Positions 17,869 to 28,291 of a DNA stretch of 64,000 nt are shown one piece after another (position 1 is the first letter of the stretch; each line of letters starts with the position of its first letter). The translations under genes and the position numbers were made by a program. The notes under the pieces are model-generated. The model worked only from the letters and a program-made list of their open reading frames with translations. It ran no database searches and was not told where the DNA came from. The DNA is from an uncultured Bacteroidales bacterium (GTDB lineage: Bacteria; Bacteroidota; Bacteroidia; Bacteroidales; P3): the NCBI GenBank assembly GCA_947168515.1, contig CAMVMF010000001.1:62001-126000 (forward strand), given 5' to 3'.

Positions 17869-17957
17869 ATTGGAGGAATTGGAGAGGTCGGAGTGGTCGG
17901 AGTGGTCGGAGTAATCGGAGTATTCGGAGTATTCGGAATAATCGGAGTAATCGGAGG
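17869..17957 (+). repeat. degenerate 9-base tandem repeat, locus 2
   Basis: About nine units of the form TCGGAGTGG/TCGGAGTAA/TCGGAGTAT lie between the HExxH gene and the gcvP promoter. The unit and strand orientation are the same as at 14505. Confidence 0.8.
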
Positions 17958-17990
17958 GGGAGGTTTGGGGCGGGGGGCTTGAAAAACTTT

Positions 17991-18023
17991 TTTTGTATAA
18001 GTCAGTATTATTTTGTATTTTTG
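17991..18023 (+). promoter_or_regulatory. Bacteroidota promoter of gcvP
   Basis: TTTTG at 17991-17995 and TATTTTTG at 18016-18023 are 20 bases apart, the normal spacing for the TTTG...TAnnTTTG pair, 48 bases before the gcvP ATG. Confidence 0.65.
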
Positions 18024-18070
18024 TAAATTCATTATTTGTGGATAAATATAAATAAATTAATAATAACTAT

Positions 18071-20920
18071 ATGATTAGCAACAATTTTACCCAGAGACAC
18101 AATGGTGTGTGCAAGGCTTCCGAAGAGGAAAAAATGCTGAAGGAAATCGGTGTTGGCTCCATCGACGAACTGATTGACAAGGCCGTGCCCGCAGCCATTC
18201 GTCTGAAAGAACCGATGCCCATAGCCGATGGCATCAATGAGTATGAATTCCTCAGCCGCTGCCGTGAGTTGGCCCACAAGAACAAACTGTTCAAGACCTA
18301 TATCGGCATGGGCTATTATAATACGATCACTCCTAGCGTCATCCAGCGCAATGTTTTTGAGAACGCCGGATGGTATACCGCCTATACCCCCTATCAGACC
18401 GAAATCAGCCAGGGTCGCTTGGAGGCTTTGATGACCTACCAGACCATGGTGAGCGAGATGACCGGCATGCCCTTGAGCAATGCCAGTCTGCTGGACGAGG
18501 CCACTGCCGGTGGCGAGTGTATGCTGATGTTCTTTGCCCAGCGCAGCCGTCAAGCCCAGAAAGATGGTATTTGCAAAATCTTTGTGGACAACGGCCTCCT
18601 GCCCCAGACCCTCGACGTGATGCGCACCAATGCCGCTCCGCGCAACATAGAGATTGTTACTGGCAATGTGGACGACTTTGATTTTGATGCCAAGCAGTAC
18701 TTTGCTGTGATGGTGCAGAACCCCAACCAGTTCGGTGAAGTGCGCGACTACAGCGACTTCGTAGCCAAGTGCCACGAGAACAATATCTTTGTTGGTATGG
18801 CTACCGACCTGATGGCCCTTGCCATGGTGAAAACCCCCGGTGAGATGGGCGTGGACTGCTGCTTCGGCAACAATCAGCGTTTTGGCCTGCCCATGGGCTT
18901 TGGTGGCCCTCACGCCGGTTTCTATGCTTTTACTGAGGATTTCAAGCGTGCTTTCCCCGGCCGTATCATTGGTTGGAGCATCGATGCCCAGGGCAATCCC
19001 GCCCTGCGTATGGCCCTAGGCATGCGTGAGCAGCACATCAAACGCGACAAAGCTACCTCCAATATATGCACCGCATCGGCCTTGCAGGCCATCATGAGTG
19101 GCTTCTATGCTGCCTATCACGGTCCCGAAGGAATTAGCCAGATTGCTCACCACATTCACAAGATGGCATCTAAGTTGGCTAAAGAGGCAGAGAAATATGG
19201 TTACAAACAGCACAATCGTGCCTTCTTCGACACTCTGGCCCTCCAGTGTCCTGTGAAGACCGAGGCCGTGAAGAAAGTGGCTTTGGCACATGAAATCAAC
19301 TTCCGCTACATCTGCGAAGATTGTATTGGCATCAGCCTGGATGAGACCACCAGCAAGGCCGACCTGCAGGAGATTATTAATGTGCTGGCTGAGGCTGCCG
19401 GCAAGAAGGCCGAAGAGCTGGTGTGCGACTGCAACTGCACTGCCGAGGATGCCACCCTCCCCGAAAAACTCCAGCGCAAGACTGCCTACCTGAAGCAGAA
19501 AGTCTTCAACACCTACCATAGCGAAACGGAAATGATGCGCTACATGAAGAAACTTGAAGTGAAGGATTTGAGCCTGAACCGCGCCATGATTCCGCTGGGT
19601 AGCTGCACCATGAAGCTAAACGCTGCCGCTGAAATGATGCCCTTGAGCTGGGCCGAGTTTGGTGCCATCCACCCCTTTGCCCCTGCAGATCAGACACAGG
19701 GTTACACCGAGATGATTAACGAGATGGAAGACCTGCTCTCCATCGTGACGGGTTTTGCCGGCGCATCGCTGCAGCCTAACTCGGGATCGGCTGGCGAGTA
19801 CAGCGGCCTGACCGTTATTCGCAACTATCATCTGGACCGTGGCGACAGCCACCGTAATATCTGCCTCATCCCCGCCAGTGCCCATGGCACCAACCCCGCC
19901 AGTGCTGCCAAGGCCGGTATGACCGTGGTAGTGGTGAAGTGCAACGAACGAGGCGATGTGGATATCGACGACCTGCGTGCCAAGGCAGAGCAGTACAAGG
20001 ACAACCTCTCCTGCTTGATGATTACCTATCCTTCGACGCACGGAGCTTTCGAAGAGGGTATCCTCGAGATTATTGATATTATCCACCAAAACGGAGGCCT
20101 CGTCTACATGGACGGTGCCAATATGAACGGACAGGTGGGTCTGACCAGTCCCGGCCATATGGGTGCCGACGTCTGCCATCTGAACCTCCACAAGACTTTT
20201 GCAGGGCCTCACGGTGGTGGCGGTTCTGGTGTTGGGCCCATCTGCGTAAGTGCCAAGTTGCTCGACTTCCTGCCCTCGCACGGTCAGGTGAAGGTGGGCG
20301 GTGCCAAGGGCAACGCCATGGCTGCCGCTCCTTATGGCAACGCCATGCTGTTCCCCATCAGCTACGGCTACCTGACGATGTTGGGCGGCAACGGTCTCAC
20401 CGAGGCTACCCGCCATGCCATCCTCAACGCCAACTATATGCGTGCGCGTTTGCAGAAGTACTATAAGATACTGTACACCAACAAGAACGGAATGTGCGGA
20501 CATGAGTTCATCGTTGACTTCAACGAGTTCAGCCTGAAGGTAAAGGTGGGCGACATTGCACGTCGTTTGGATGACTACGGTTTCCATGCTCCCACAGTTG
20601 CATTCCCCGTGCATAACACCTTGATGGTGGAACCTACCGAGAGCGAGCCTCTGAGCGAGCTGGATCGTTTCTGCGATGCTCTGATTGCCATCCGTAAGGA
20701 GATTGACGATGTGATGAGCGGCAAGTATACCGAGGACAACAACCCCATTGCCAATGCCCCCCACACCATGCAGGTGGTCTGCGCAGAGGAGTGGAACTAT
20801 CCCTACAGCCGTAAGGTGGCCGCCTTCCCCATGGAGCATGAGGACAAGTACTGGCCTACCATCAGCAAGATCAACGATGCTGTTGGCGACCGTAACCTGA
20901 TTGCTAACTGGCAGGAATAA
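18071..20920 (+). CDS. gcvP: glycine dehydrogenase (decarboxylating), P-protein
   Basis: This is the PLP-dependent P-protein of the glycine cleavage system. It decarboxylates glycine and passes the aminomethyl group to lipoyl-GcvH. At 949 residues it is the full single-chain form, not the split GcvPA/GcvPB pair. The PLP lysine is K708 in NLHKTFAGPHGGGGSG. Other signatures are GMGYYNT, TPYQTEISQGRLE, LDEATAGGE, FVD...GFAGASLQPNSGSAGEY and GSCTMKLNA. It has its own promoter and terminator. The gcvT and gcvH partners are not in this window. Confidence 0.97.
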   Translation: MISNNFTQRHNGVCKASEEEKMLKEIGVGSIDELIDKAVPAAIRLKEPMPIADGINEYEFLSRCRELAHKNKLFKTYIGMGYYNTITPSVIQRNVFENAGWYTAYTPYQTEISQGRLEALMTYQTMVSEMTGMPLSNASLLDEATAGGECMLMFFAQRSRQAQKDGICKIFVDNGLLPQTLDVMRTNAAPRNIEIVTGNVDDFDFDAKQYFAVMVQNPNQFGEVRDYSDFVAKCHENNIFVGMATDLMALAMVKTPGEMGVDCCFGNNQRFGLPMGFGGPHAGFYAFTEDFKRAFPGRIIGWSIDAQGNPALRMALGMREQHIKRDKATSNICTASALQAIMSGFYAAYHGPEGISQIAHHIHKMASKLAKEAEKYGYKQHNRAFFDTLALQCPVKTEAVKKVALAHEINFRYICEDCIGISLDETTSKADLQEIINVLAEAAGKKAEELVCDCNCTAEDATLPEKLQRKTAYLKQKVFNTYHSETEMMRYMKKLEVKDLSLNRAMIPLGSCTMKLNAAAEMMPLSWAEFGAIHPFAPADQTQGYTEMINEMEDLLSIVTGFAGASLQPNSGSAGEYSGLTVIRNYHLDRGDSHRNICLIPASAHGTNPASAAKAGMTVVVVKCNERGDVDIDDLRAKAEQYKDNLSCLMITYPSTHGAFEEGILEIIDIIHQNGGLVYMDGANMNGQVGLTSPGHMGADVCHLNLHKTFAGPHGGGGSGVGPICVSAKLLDFLPSHGQVKVGGAKGNAMAAAPYGNAMLFPISYGYLTMLGGNGLTEATRHAILNANYMRARLQKYYKILYTNKNGMCGHEFIVDFNEFSLKVKVGDIARRLDDYGFHAPTVAFPVHNTLMVEPTESEPLSELDRFCDALIAIRKEIDDVMSGKYTEDNNPIANAPHTMQVVCAEEWNYPYSRKVAAFPMEHEDKYWPTISKINDAVGDRNLIANWQE

Positions 20921-20962
20921 ATGACATTTTGTACTCTGGTTCCATCCAGAGGACACTATAAG

Positions 20963-20993
20963 AAGCCGACTCTTTGCTGGGTCGGCTTTTTTT
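20963..20993 (+). terminator. gcvP terminator
   Basis: The stem AAGCCGAC/GTCGGCTT (20963-20970, 20981-20988) with a 10-base loop runs into TTTTTTT, 43 bases after the gcvP stop. Confidence 0.88.
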
Positions 20994-21013
20994 GTCTCGT
21001 GCCTAAGAACAAA

Positions 21014-21041
21014 ACAAGCGGGCCTTTTTGGGTCCGCTTGT
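21014..21041 (-). terminator. clpC terminator hairpin
   Basis: ACAAGCGGGCC and GGTCCGCTTGT form an 11-base stem (one wobble). On the minus strand it ends in TTTTG, downstream of the clpC stop. Together with 20963-20993 it separates two convergent genes. Confidence 0.65.
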
Positions 21042-21099
21042 CGGTTATTGTCCATCTGTTGGTGAACAACGGAAGGGAGAATGCTCTTTATAGTGGAGT

Positions 21100-23751
21100 T
21101 TAGGACAACACTTCGGCAGTGGGAGAGTTGGTGGCAGCATATTGGGCGTTGTCAAGCTGGGTGCTGGTGGGGCCTTTCTCTATGCTGAAAGAGAGTTTCT
21201 CGGTTGTTTTGTCGTCGGGGTCGATACAGGTGATGTGGATGGTGTCGCCTGGGAGGATGTCGGCTTTGATAATCTCGTCGGCGAGGTTGTCCTCAATGTA
21301 GCGTTGGATGGCGCGTTTGAGGGGTCGGGCACCATACTGTTCGTCCCACCCTTTCTTGATGATGAAATCGCGGGCATTGTCGTCAATATCGATGTCGAAG
21401 CCCATGGATTTGATACGCTTGAAGAGCCCCTTGAGTTCGATATCAATAATCTTGTGTATATCAACGCGTTTTAGACTATTGAAAAACACGATATCGTCAA
21501 TACGGTTGAGGAATTCTGGAGCAAAACGTTTCTTAAGTTCTTTGTCGATGACAGAGCGTTCTAACTGGTCTCGCTCGGCCTCGCGGGCGGAGGTGCTGAA
21601 GCCTACGCCGGTGCCGAAGTCTTTGAGCTGCCGGGTGCCGATGTTGGAAGTCATGATGATGATGGTGTTTTTGAAGTCGACTTTGCGGCCGAGACCGTCG
21701 GTGAGTTGACCATCGTCGAGGACCTGCAGCAGTACGTTGAAGACATCGGGATGGGCTTTTTCGATCTCGTCAAGAAGGACGATAGAGTAGGGTTTGCGTC
21801 GGACTTTTTCGGTGAGTTGGCCGCCCTCCTCATAGCCTACATATCCCGGAGGTGCACCAATGAGGCGTGATACAGCGAATTTCTCCATATATTCGCTCAT
21901 GTCGATACGAATCATGTTGGCTTCGCTCTCGAAGAGATATTTGGCGAGGACTTTGGTGAGATAGGTTTTGCCAACACCGGTGGGACCTACAAAGATGAAG
22001 GAACCGATGGGGCGGTTGGGGTCCTTGAGACCGGCACGGTTTCGGCGGATGGCCTTGCATATCTGACTGACGGCTTGGTCTTGGCCAACCACGGAGCCTT
22101 GGATTTCGTCCTCCATGACCAGCAGGCGGTTGCCCTCGCTCTGTGCGATGCGTTGGACTGGGACCCCGGTCATCATAGCCACAACCTCGGCGACATCTTG
22201 GTCGGTAACCTGGACGCGTTTGTCGCGGTCGTTCACCTCCCACTCGTGTTTGCGTTCTGCCAGTTTGTCACGGAGCTGCCGTTCTTGGTCGCGGTATTCG
22301 GCGGCCTCGTTGTAATTCTTTTGGGCCAAAACCTCTTTTTTGCATTTCTCTATGCGGGCAATCTCGCTTTCGAGAGCCACGATGTCTTCGGGCACTTGGA
22401 CATTGGTGATGCGCACACGGGCCCCGGCCTCGTCGAGTGCATCGATGGCCTTATCGGGTAGGACACGGTCGCTGACATAGCGTTCGGTGAGTGTGATGCA
22501 GGCTTTGAGGGCATCATCGGTATACTGGACTAGATGGTGGTCTTCGTATTTAGACTTGATGTTGGTGAGGATAGAGAGGGTTTCCTCAGGAGAGGTAGCT
22601 TCGACGAGCACTTTCTGAAAACGGCGTTCGAGGGCTCCGTCTTTTTCGATATATTGTCGATACTCGTCGAGGGTGGTGGTTCCGATGCATTGGATTTCGC
22701 CGCGCGCGAGGGCGGGTTTGAACATATTGGATGCATCGAGGGAGCCGCTGGCACTGCCGGCACCGACGATAGTGTGTATTTCGTCGATGAAGAGGATGAT
22801 GTCGGGATTCTTCTCCAACTCGTTGAGGACGGCCTTCATGCGTTCCTCGAACTGGCCACGGTATTTGGTGCCGGCTACGAGGGAGGCGAGGTCGAGGGAG
22901 ATGACGCGCTTGTCGTAGAGGGTGCGGGGCACCTTGCCTTCGATGATGCGGAGTGCGAGTCCTTCGGCGATGGCACTCTTGCCGACACCGGGTTCGCCGA
23001 TGAGGACGGGGTTGTTCTTCTTGCGTCGAGAGAGAATCTGGGCGATGCGTTCGAGTTCTTTTTCGCGGCCCACAATGGGGTCGAGTTTACCCTCTAGAGC
23101 CAGCTGGGTGAGGTCGCGGCCAAAATTTTCCAGAGCAGGTGTCTTGTTGTCGGATTTGCGTCCGTCGGGGTTGGCACGATATTGTCCGCCGGAAGGACGG
23201 TTGTCGTCATCGGGGTCGGCGTAAGGGTCGTCGTTGTCGTCCTCGCTGGTCTGGGCTCGGAAATCGGGTAGGGGAGAGGAGAAGTCGGACAAATTGGCCG
23301 AAGGGGGGAGGGACCCCTGTTGCTGGAGGTAGTTGATGCATCTGGCGTGGTTGATAGTATACTGGCCTAGCAGTTGAGCGACGAGGTTCTCTCCTTCTTG
23401 AAGGATGGCGAGGAGGATGTGTACGGTATGTATTTCGGGAGATTTGAGCCGTGTGCTTTCGAGGAAGCTGAGGCGGAGGATTTTTTCGGACTGGCGGAGC
23501 ATGGGGATTTCGCTGTCGGCAGAGTAGCGCAGGTCGCTGTCCATCTGTCCGATGGTGTTTTCGATTTTGGATTTGATGGCGGCGATGTCGGCACCCAGGT
23601 TCCGCAGCATGGAGACAGCGGAGCATTCGCTCTCGCGGATGATGCCGAGGAAGATGTGTTCCACCCCGATGGCGCCGTTTTTCAAACGGATGGCCTCGTC
23701 GCGGCTATTGGACAGGGCTAGTTTGGCGTGTTCTGTTAGTTTAGGTTCCAT
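21100..23751 (-). CDS. clpC: ATP-dependent Clp protease ATP-binding subunit (ClpC/ClpA type)
   Basis: This is an AAA+ unfoldase that feeds substrates to ClpP. I chose the ATG giving [16 protein letters not shown] (883 residues), since the preceding open frame crosses the promoter-like element at 23770. It has a double Clp N-domain (about 1-145) and an acidic, low-complexity linker ([18 protein letters not shown]). AAA-1 carries GEPGVGKSA and Walker [13 protein letters not shown]-like middle region follows ([19 protein letters not shown]). AAA-2 carries GPTGVGKT and [12 protein letters not shown]. The C-terminus lacks a long tail after [12 protein letters not shown]. The middle domain and overall order favour ClpC over ClpB. 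Confidence 0.95.
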   Translation of the reverse strand: MEPKLTEHAKLALSNSRDEAIRLKNGAIGVEHIFLGIIRESECSAVSMLRNLGADIAAIKSKIENTIGQMDSDLRYSADSEIPMLRQSEKILRLSFLESTRLKSPEIHTVHILLAILQEGENLVAQLLGQYTINHARCINYLQQQGSLPPSANLSDFSSPLPDFRAQTSEDDNDDPYADPDDDNRPSGGQYRANPDGRKSDNKTPALENFGRDLTQLALEGKLDPIVGREKELERIAQILSRRKKNNPVLIGEPGVGKSAIAEGLALRIIEGKVPRTLYDKRVISLDLASLVAGTKYRGQFEERMKAVLNELEKNPDIILFIDEIHTIVGAGSASGSLDASNMFKPALARGEIQCIGTTTLDEYRQYIEKDGALERRFQKVLVEATSPEETLSILTNIKSKYEDHHLVQYTDDALKACITLTERYVSDRVLPDKAIDALDEAGARVRITNVQVPEDIVALESEIARIEKCKKEVLAQKNYNEAAEYRDQERQLRDKLAERKHEWEVNDRDKRVQVTDQDVAEVVAMMTGVPVQRIAQSEGNRLLVMEDEIQGSVVGQDQAVSQICKAIRRNRAGLKDPNRPIGSFIFVGPTGVGKTYLTKVLAKYLFESEANMIRIDMSEYMEKFAVSRLIGAPPGYVGYEEGGQLTEKVRRKPYSIVLLDEIEKAHPDVFNVLLQVLDDGQLTDGLGRKVDFKNTIIIMTSNIGTRQLKDFGTGVGFSTSAREAERDQLERSVIDKELKKRFAPEFLNRIDDIVFFNSLKRVDIHKIIDIELKGLFKRIKSMGFDIDIDDNARDFIIKKGWDEQYGARPLKRAIQRYIEDNLADEIIKADILPGDTIHITCIDPDDKTTEKLSFSIEKGPTSTQLDNAQYAATNSPTAEVLS

Positions 23752-23769
23752 AATAATTAATTGACGATG

Positions 23770-23777
23770 CAAAAGTA
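23770..23777 (-). promoter_or_regulatory. -7-like element for clpC
   Basis: The minus strand reads TACTTTTG, 19 bases upstream of the chosen clpC ATG. It fits TAnnTTTG and gives a short leader. I recognised no HrcA/CIRCE-type inverted repeat nearby. Confidence 0.45.
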
Positions 23778-23939
23778 CAACAAAAACTCGAAATAGAATG
23801 GTAGTCGAAATGTTTGTTTTCAACAGATACCTGTTTAATGAGTTATTCCTTATCAAAAAGCATGCCATGGGCAATATGTTACTGGAATAAATGTTGATAA
23901 AATGGTGCTAAGGAATAATGTTAAATGGAAAAAAAATCG

Positions 23940-23947
23940 TATCTTTG
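23940..23947 (+). promoter_or_regulatory. Bacteroidota -7 element for gyrA
   Basis: TATCTTTG lies 64 bases before the gyrA ATG. There is no clear TTTG -33 partner. Confidence 0.55.
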
Positions 23948-24010
23948 TACATTATATAAGAATGTGATTTTGCATTTTATAATTGAAATACAATAATATA
24001 TACATAGAAG

Positions 24011-26554
24011 ATGATTTCTGAAAACGAAAAAATCACGCGCGTAGACATTGAAACTACTATGAAATCGGCCTACATTGACTATGCAATGTCGGTAATCGTG
24101 TCGCGAGCGTTGCCCGATGTGCGAGACGGAATGAAGCCTGTACAGCGCAGGATACTGTTTGCCATGAACGACATGGGCATGTACTACAACACCCCCTATA
24201 GAAAATCTGCCACCGTGGTCGGCGAGGTGCTGGGTCAGTATCACCCACACGGCGACTCATCGGTGTATGGCGCCATGGTGCGCTTGGCTCAGGAATGGAA
24301 TATGCGTTATCCGCTGGTGGACGGCCAAGGAAACTTTGGCAGCATCGACGGCGACAGCCCTGCAGCCATGCGTTACACTGAGTGCCGTATGGAACAGATG
24401 GCCAATGATATTTTGGCAGACATCAAGAAAAACACGGTAGACATGATGCCCACCTACACCAACGAACGCGAGGAACCCACAGTGCTGCCTACCCGTGTTC
24501 CCAACTTGTTGGTGAATGGGTCGAGCGGTATTGCGGTAGGCATGGCAACCAACATGCCCACGCACAACCTGCGCGAGGTATTGGACGGGTGTATAGCTTA
24601 TATAGACAACAACGACATCACCACGGAAGAGCTGATGCAGTATGTGAAGGCACCGGACTTTCCCGGCGGCGGCACCATTTATGGCTACAACGGTGTAAAG
24701 GAGGCTTATAGTACCGGCCGCGGTAGCATCGTGTTGCGTGCCGACACTTCTATTGATGTGGATAATAAAGGTAGGAACATTATTGTTGCCCACACTATCC
24801 CTTATGGTGTGAACAAGAGCGAGATGATTAAACGCCAGGCTCAGTTGGTGAAGGAGGGCAAGATTGTTGGCATTACCGACATCCGTGACGAAAGCGACAA
24901 AGACGGTATCCGGGTGGTGTATATGCTGCGTCACGATGTGGTGCCCAAAGTGATACTGAATAAGTTGTTTCAGTTAAGCGAGTTGCAGAGCTCTTTTGCG
25001 GTGAACAATATCGCACTGGTGCATGGTCGGCCCATGCTGCTGAATCTGAAAGACCTGATTCGCAACTTTGTGGAGCATCGCGAGGATGTGGTGACTCGCC
25101 GCACTAAGTTTGAGATGGAGGAGGCCGAAAAAAGGGCCCACCTATTGGAGGGTTTCCTTCGTGCTATAGACATCATTGACGAAATCATCCAGATGATCAA
25201 GCAGTCGGCCACAGTGGATGCTGCCAAGCAGAGTTTGATGGACCGCTGGAACTTCAGTGAATTGCAGGCTCAGGCCATTGTTGAGATGCGTCTGCGTCAG
25301 CTGACCGGACTGGAACATCAGAAATTGCAGGATGAATATGACGAAAAGATGCGCTTTATTGCCCGTTGCAAGGAGATTTTGGGCGACCGCAATGTACTGT
25401 TTGGCGTCATCAAAGACGAGCTGACCGAAATCCGCGAGAAATATGGCGATGAACGCCGCACGGCAATCAGCTATGAGGCCTCCAATTTCCGTATAGAAGA
25501 TACCATCCCTGATGACGAAGTGGTCATCACCATTTCGCATATGGGATACATAAAACGCACTTTGCTGAGCGAATACCGCGCCCAAACCCGCGGTGGTGTT
25601 GGATCGAAGGGCAGCTCGGTGCGTACCGAAGATTTTGTGGAACACATCTTTATGTGTACTAACCATAACTATTTGCTGTTCTTCACCGAGAAGGGACGCT
25701 GCTATTGGATGCGAGCCTTTGAGGTGCCCGAAGGCGAGAAAAATGCTAAGGGACGTCCTATCTTGAACATGATTAATATTGAGCCGGACGACAAAGTGAA
25801 GGCTTATGTGAATGTGGAGACCCTAAGCGACGAGGACTACCTGAAGGGTCATTCGATAGTGATGTGTACGAAGAACGGTATTGTTAAGAAGTCTCTGCTG
25901 GAGAATTATTCGCATCCTCGTGCCAAGGGCATCATTGCCGTGGGTATCAGAGAGGGCGACGAGCTGATTGCAGCCTGTCTGACAGACGGCAAGAGCGAGA
26001 TCCTGCTTGCTTCGAAGAAGGGTAAGGTGATGCGTTGCAATGAGGATGAGTTCCGTGAGATGGGACGTGGAGCAAGCGGTGTGAGAGGCATCACCCTGGA
26101 GCCGGAAGACGATGAAGTTATCGGTATGCTGGTTTCGAATGACGAGAATGAAGACATATTGGTGGTTAGCGAAACCGGTTTTGGCAAGCGCTCCAAGTTG
26201 AATGAGTACCGCAAGACCAAACGTGGCAGCAAGGGCGTGATGACCATGAAGTTGACCGACAAAACCGGTGGCATAATCTCACTGACCAATGTCAATGACG
26301 ACGAAGACTTGATGATAATCAACCGTAGTGGAATCACTATCAGAATGAAGATTAGTGAGTTGCGTGTTCTCGGGCGCAATACCCAAGGTGTCAGACTGAT
26401 AAACTTGCGCGGTAAGGATTTCATTGCTTCCATCACCAAGGTACCTACCGAAAACGATGAAGAAAGTATGGAAAATGAGCAGCAAGATGGTGCAGTAAAC
26501 ACAGATAATCAGCCATCTCAAGAGAACCCGGATACACCGCAGGATGCGCAGTAG
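24011..26554 (+). CDS. gyrA: DNA gyrase subunit A
   Basis: This is the breakage-reunion subunit of gyrase, which introduces negative supercoils with GyrB. At 847 residues it starts [14 protein letters not shown]. The catalytic tyrosine is Y122 in [10 protein letters not shown]. The quinolone region reads [17 protein letters not shown], so the usual Ser83 is present and position 87 (Asp in E. coli) is Gly. The C-terminal beta-pinwheel contains a GyrA box-like stretch, [12 protein letters not shown] (near residue 530), and ends in an acidic Gln/Asn-rich tail ([20 protein letters not shown]). A ParC assignment is less likely because of the clear GyrA box. gyrB is not in the window. Confidence 0.96.
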   Translation: MISENEKITRVDIETTMKSAYIDYAMSVIVSRALPDVRDGMKPVQRRILFAMNDMGMYYNTPYRKSATVVGEVLGQYHPHGDSSVYGAMVRLAQEWNMRYPLVDGQGNFGSIDGDSPAAMRYTECRMEQMANDILADIKKNTVDMMPTYTNEREEPTVLPTRVPNLLVNGSSGIAVGMATNMPTHNLREVLDGCIAYIDNNDITTEELMQYVKAPDFPGGGTIYGYNGVKEAYSTGRGSIVLRADTSIDVDNKGRNIIVAHTIPYGVNKSEMIKRQAQLVKEGKIVGITDIRDESDKDGIRVVYMLRHDVVPKVILNKLFQLSELQSSFAVNNIALVHGRPMLLNLKDLIRNFVEHREDVVTRRTKFEMEEAEKRAHLLEGFLRAIDIIDEIIQMIKQSATVDAAKQSLMDRWNFSELQAQAIVEMRLRQLTGLEHQKLQDEYDEKMRFIARCKEILGDRNVLFGVIKDELTEIREKYGDERRTAISYEASNFRIEDTIPDDEVVITISHMGYIKRTLLSEYRAQTRGGVGSKGSSVRTEDFVEHIFMCTNHNYLLFFTEKGRCYWMRAFEVPEGEKNAKGRPILNMINIEPDDKVKAYVNVETLSDEDYLKGHSIVMCTKNGIVKKSLLENYSHPRAKGIIAVGIREGDELIAACLTDGKSEILLASKKGKVMRCNEDEFREMGRGASGVRGITLEPEDDEVIGMLVSNDENEDILVVSETGFGKRSKLNEYRKTKRGSKGVMTMKLTDKTGGIISLTNVNDDEDLMIINRSGITIRMKISELRVLGRNTQGVRLINLRGKDFIASITKVPTENDEESMENEQQDGAVNTDNQPSQENPDTPQDAQ

Positions 26555-26631
26555 GGGACGGGATGCAATAATTTAACATTTAAGTGTACAAAATAGAAAG
26601 AAAATAAAATCAAAACTCTAAACTCAACAAA

Positions 26632-27858
26632 ATGAAAAAAATTGTTTTAATGATGGCTCTGGCTGTCGTAGGTTATTCAGTAAGCGCACAGTCGCTGAAT
26701 GTTTCGAGTGCTCGTGAGGCTCAGAACAGAGGCTACCTAGACAAGGCAAAGAAACTCATAGATGCTGCTTGCCAACACGAGCAAACAAAAGATGATGCCA
26801 AAACATGGTATTATGCAGCTGTGATTTACAGCCAGATAGGTGGAGAGCAAGACAAGGCTCGCTCTAAATACAAAAATTTAGACCCCGATTGGCTGAATAA
26901 GTGTAAGGATGCAGCCCTTCGTTGCAAAGATCTGGACACAGACAAAGAGTATGCAGAAGGCAACAATACGATATTGAGTTTCATTGGTAACGAATATTAC
27001 AAAAAGGCTATTGATGCTTTCAACTTGCAGAAATGGGACGAATGCATGAGCTTGAGCGAGGAGTCTATCAAGATGTTTATGGCCAGCGCTAAAAGAGAAT
27101 ATGCTAACGAGTCATACATATTGGCCGGTAAGGCTGCTATGAATGCTCAGAACAACGAAGCCGTCATGAAATACTTCAAGCCTCTTGTGCGTACCAGAAC
27201 AAAAGAAAACATTGTTTATTCCACACTGTTTAGACTTTATAAAGAGGTAGCCGACACGAACGAGGCTATTAAGTTGGCTCAGAATTATGTTAAGTTCTGC
27301 CCTGAAGATTATAATGCTAACATGATGATGGCAGAAGCATACATGATGAAGGGTAATATGGAACAGGGCAATGCTGAAATCCAAAAGGCCCTTGAGAAAA
27401 CTGTAGATAAACCGGAACTTCACGCTACTCTTTTGGCCGCAGCTGGTGCAACATATGAAAATGTAGAGGATTTTACCAATGCCGAGGCTCGATACAAAGA
27501 GTCGTTGAAGGCTTTGCCCAACCAGTTTTTGGCAAACTTTGGTCTTGGCAAGATGCTTTACAACCGTGCTGTTGATAAATTAGACGCAGCCAACAACGTA
27601 CCTCCAGACGATGAGACCGGCCTGTATGACAAATACAATAACGAGAGCAAAGAATTCTTCCGTCAATCCATTCCTTACTTCAATAGTGCTATCACTTTTA
27701 TTGAGAATATGACAGCCGAAGAACAAAGTCACAACCGTACCAATCTTTATAGTTGCTTGAACGCTCTGAAGACTGTTTATGCTCGCTTGGAGATGTATGA
27801 CGACTTGAAACCCATCAATGCCAAGATTGATCAGTTGACCAAAACGTCAGCTCAATAA
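26632..27858 (+). CDS. secreted/periplasmic TPR protein
   Basis: This 408-residue protein has a signal peptide (MKKIVLMMALAVVGYSVSAQ). The rest is helical, with at least four TPR-like pairs. Clear helices include YLDKAKKLIDAACQHEQ, ESYILAGKAAMNAQNNEAV, EAIKLAQNYVKFCPEDYN, EQGNAEIQKALEK and AEARYKESLKALPNQFLANFGLGKM. It lies 77 bases after gyrA and has its own terminator. It is probably a periplasmic scaffold; the partner is unknown. Such TPR proteins with this start are conserved in Bacteroidales. Confidence 0.75.
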   Translation: MKKIVLMMALAVVGYSVSAQSLNVSSAREAQNRGYLDKAKKLIDAACQHEQTKDDAKTWYYAAVIYSQIGGEQDKARSKYKNLDPDWLNKCKDAALRCKDLDTDKEYAEGNNTILSFIGNEYYKKAIDAFNLQKWDECMSLSEESIKMFMASAKREYANESYILAGKAAMNAQNNEAVMKYFKPLVRTRTKENIVYSTLFRLYKEVADTNEAIKLAQNYVKFCPEDYNANMMMAEAYMMKGNMEQGNAEIQKALEKTVDKPELHATLLAAAGATYENVEDFTNAEARYKESLKALPNQFLANFGLGKMLYNRAVDKLDAANNVPPDDETGLYDKYNNESKEFFRQSIPYFNSAITFIENMTAEEQSHNRTNLYSCLNALKTVYARLEMYDDLKPINAKIDQLTKTSAQ

Positions 27859-27884
27859 ACAGACATTTATCATATTTCCTACAT

Positions 27885-27917
27885 ACCGTCGTGGATTTGT
27901 TCTACGGCGGTTTTTTG
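27885..27917 (+). terminator. terminator of the TPR gene
   Basis: ACCGTCGTGGA pairs with TCTACGGCGGT (wobble pairs allowed) and is followed by TTTTTT, 27 bases after the stop. Confidence 0.85.
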
Positions 27918-28114
27918 TTATTAACGAATTTATTTTCCATTTAAATAACTTGTTCGAGTATAAAGTATGTCTGATTTTCTTCATGTTATTCATATTAATT
28001 AGACTATGCAGAAAAAATGCATTCTTTTTTAAGTATTCACGTTATGTAAAGTAGAGGGTGTTTATAAGAACTGCATATATTTCGTATGGAATAATATAAT
28101 CAAGAGACTAAATA

Positions 28115-28291
28115 TCTAGAGACAGATCTGAGAGAGTTGTGAAATGCTTAGGAATTTATCGAGTTTTGTTTTAACGAGTGTTTATATGAGTTAAACCTGT
28201 TTTCTACGGCATAAAAAAGTCTCTAGAAAATAAACAAAATCTAGAGACGAATATGAGAGACTTGTGATATGCGTTGAAATTAGTCTAGTTT
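28115..28291. repeat. two imperfect ~53-base direct repeats at the 3' end of the M28 gene
   Basis: 28115-28167 (tctagagacagatctgagag...) and 28240-28291 (tctagagacgaatatgagag...) share about four of five bases in the same orientation. The second copy overlaps the last codons of the peptidase gene at 28280. A third partial copy (agtctctagaaaa) lies between them. The rest of this 421-base spacer is A+T rich and I see no gene in it. Confidence 0.6.

Noticed and set aside
19616-21055. 479-codon minus-strand frame over gcvP
   Set aside because: It covers the well-conserved gcvP coding sequence and its terminator; no promoter or family.
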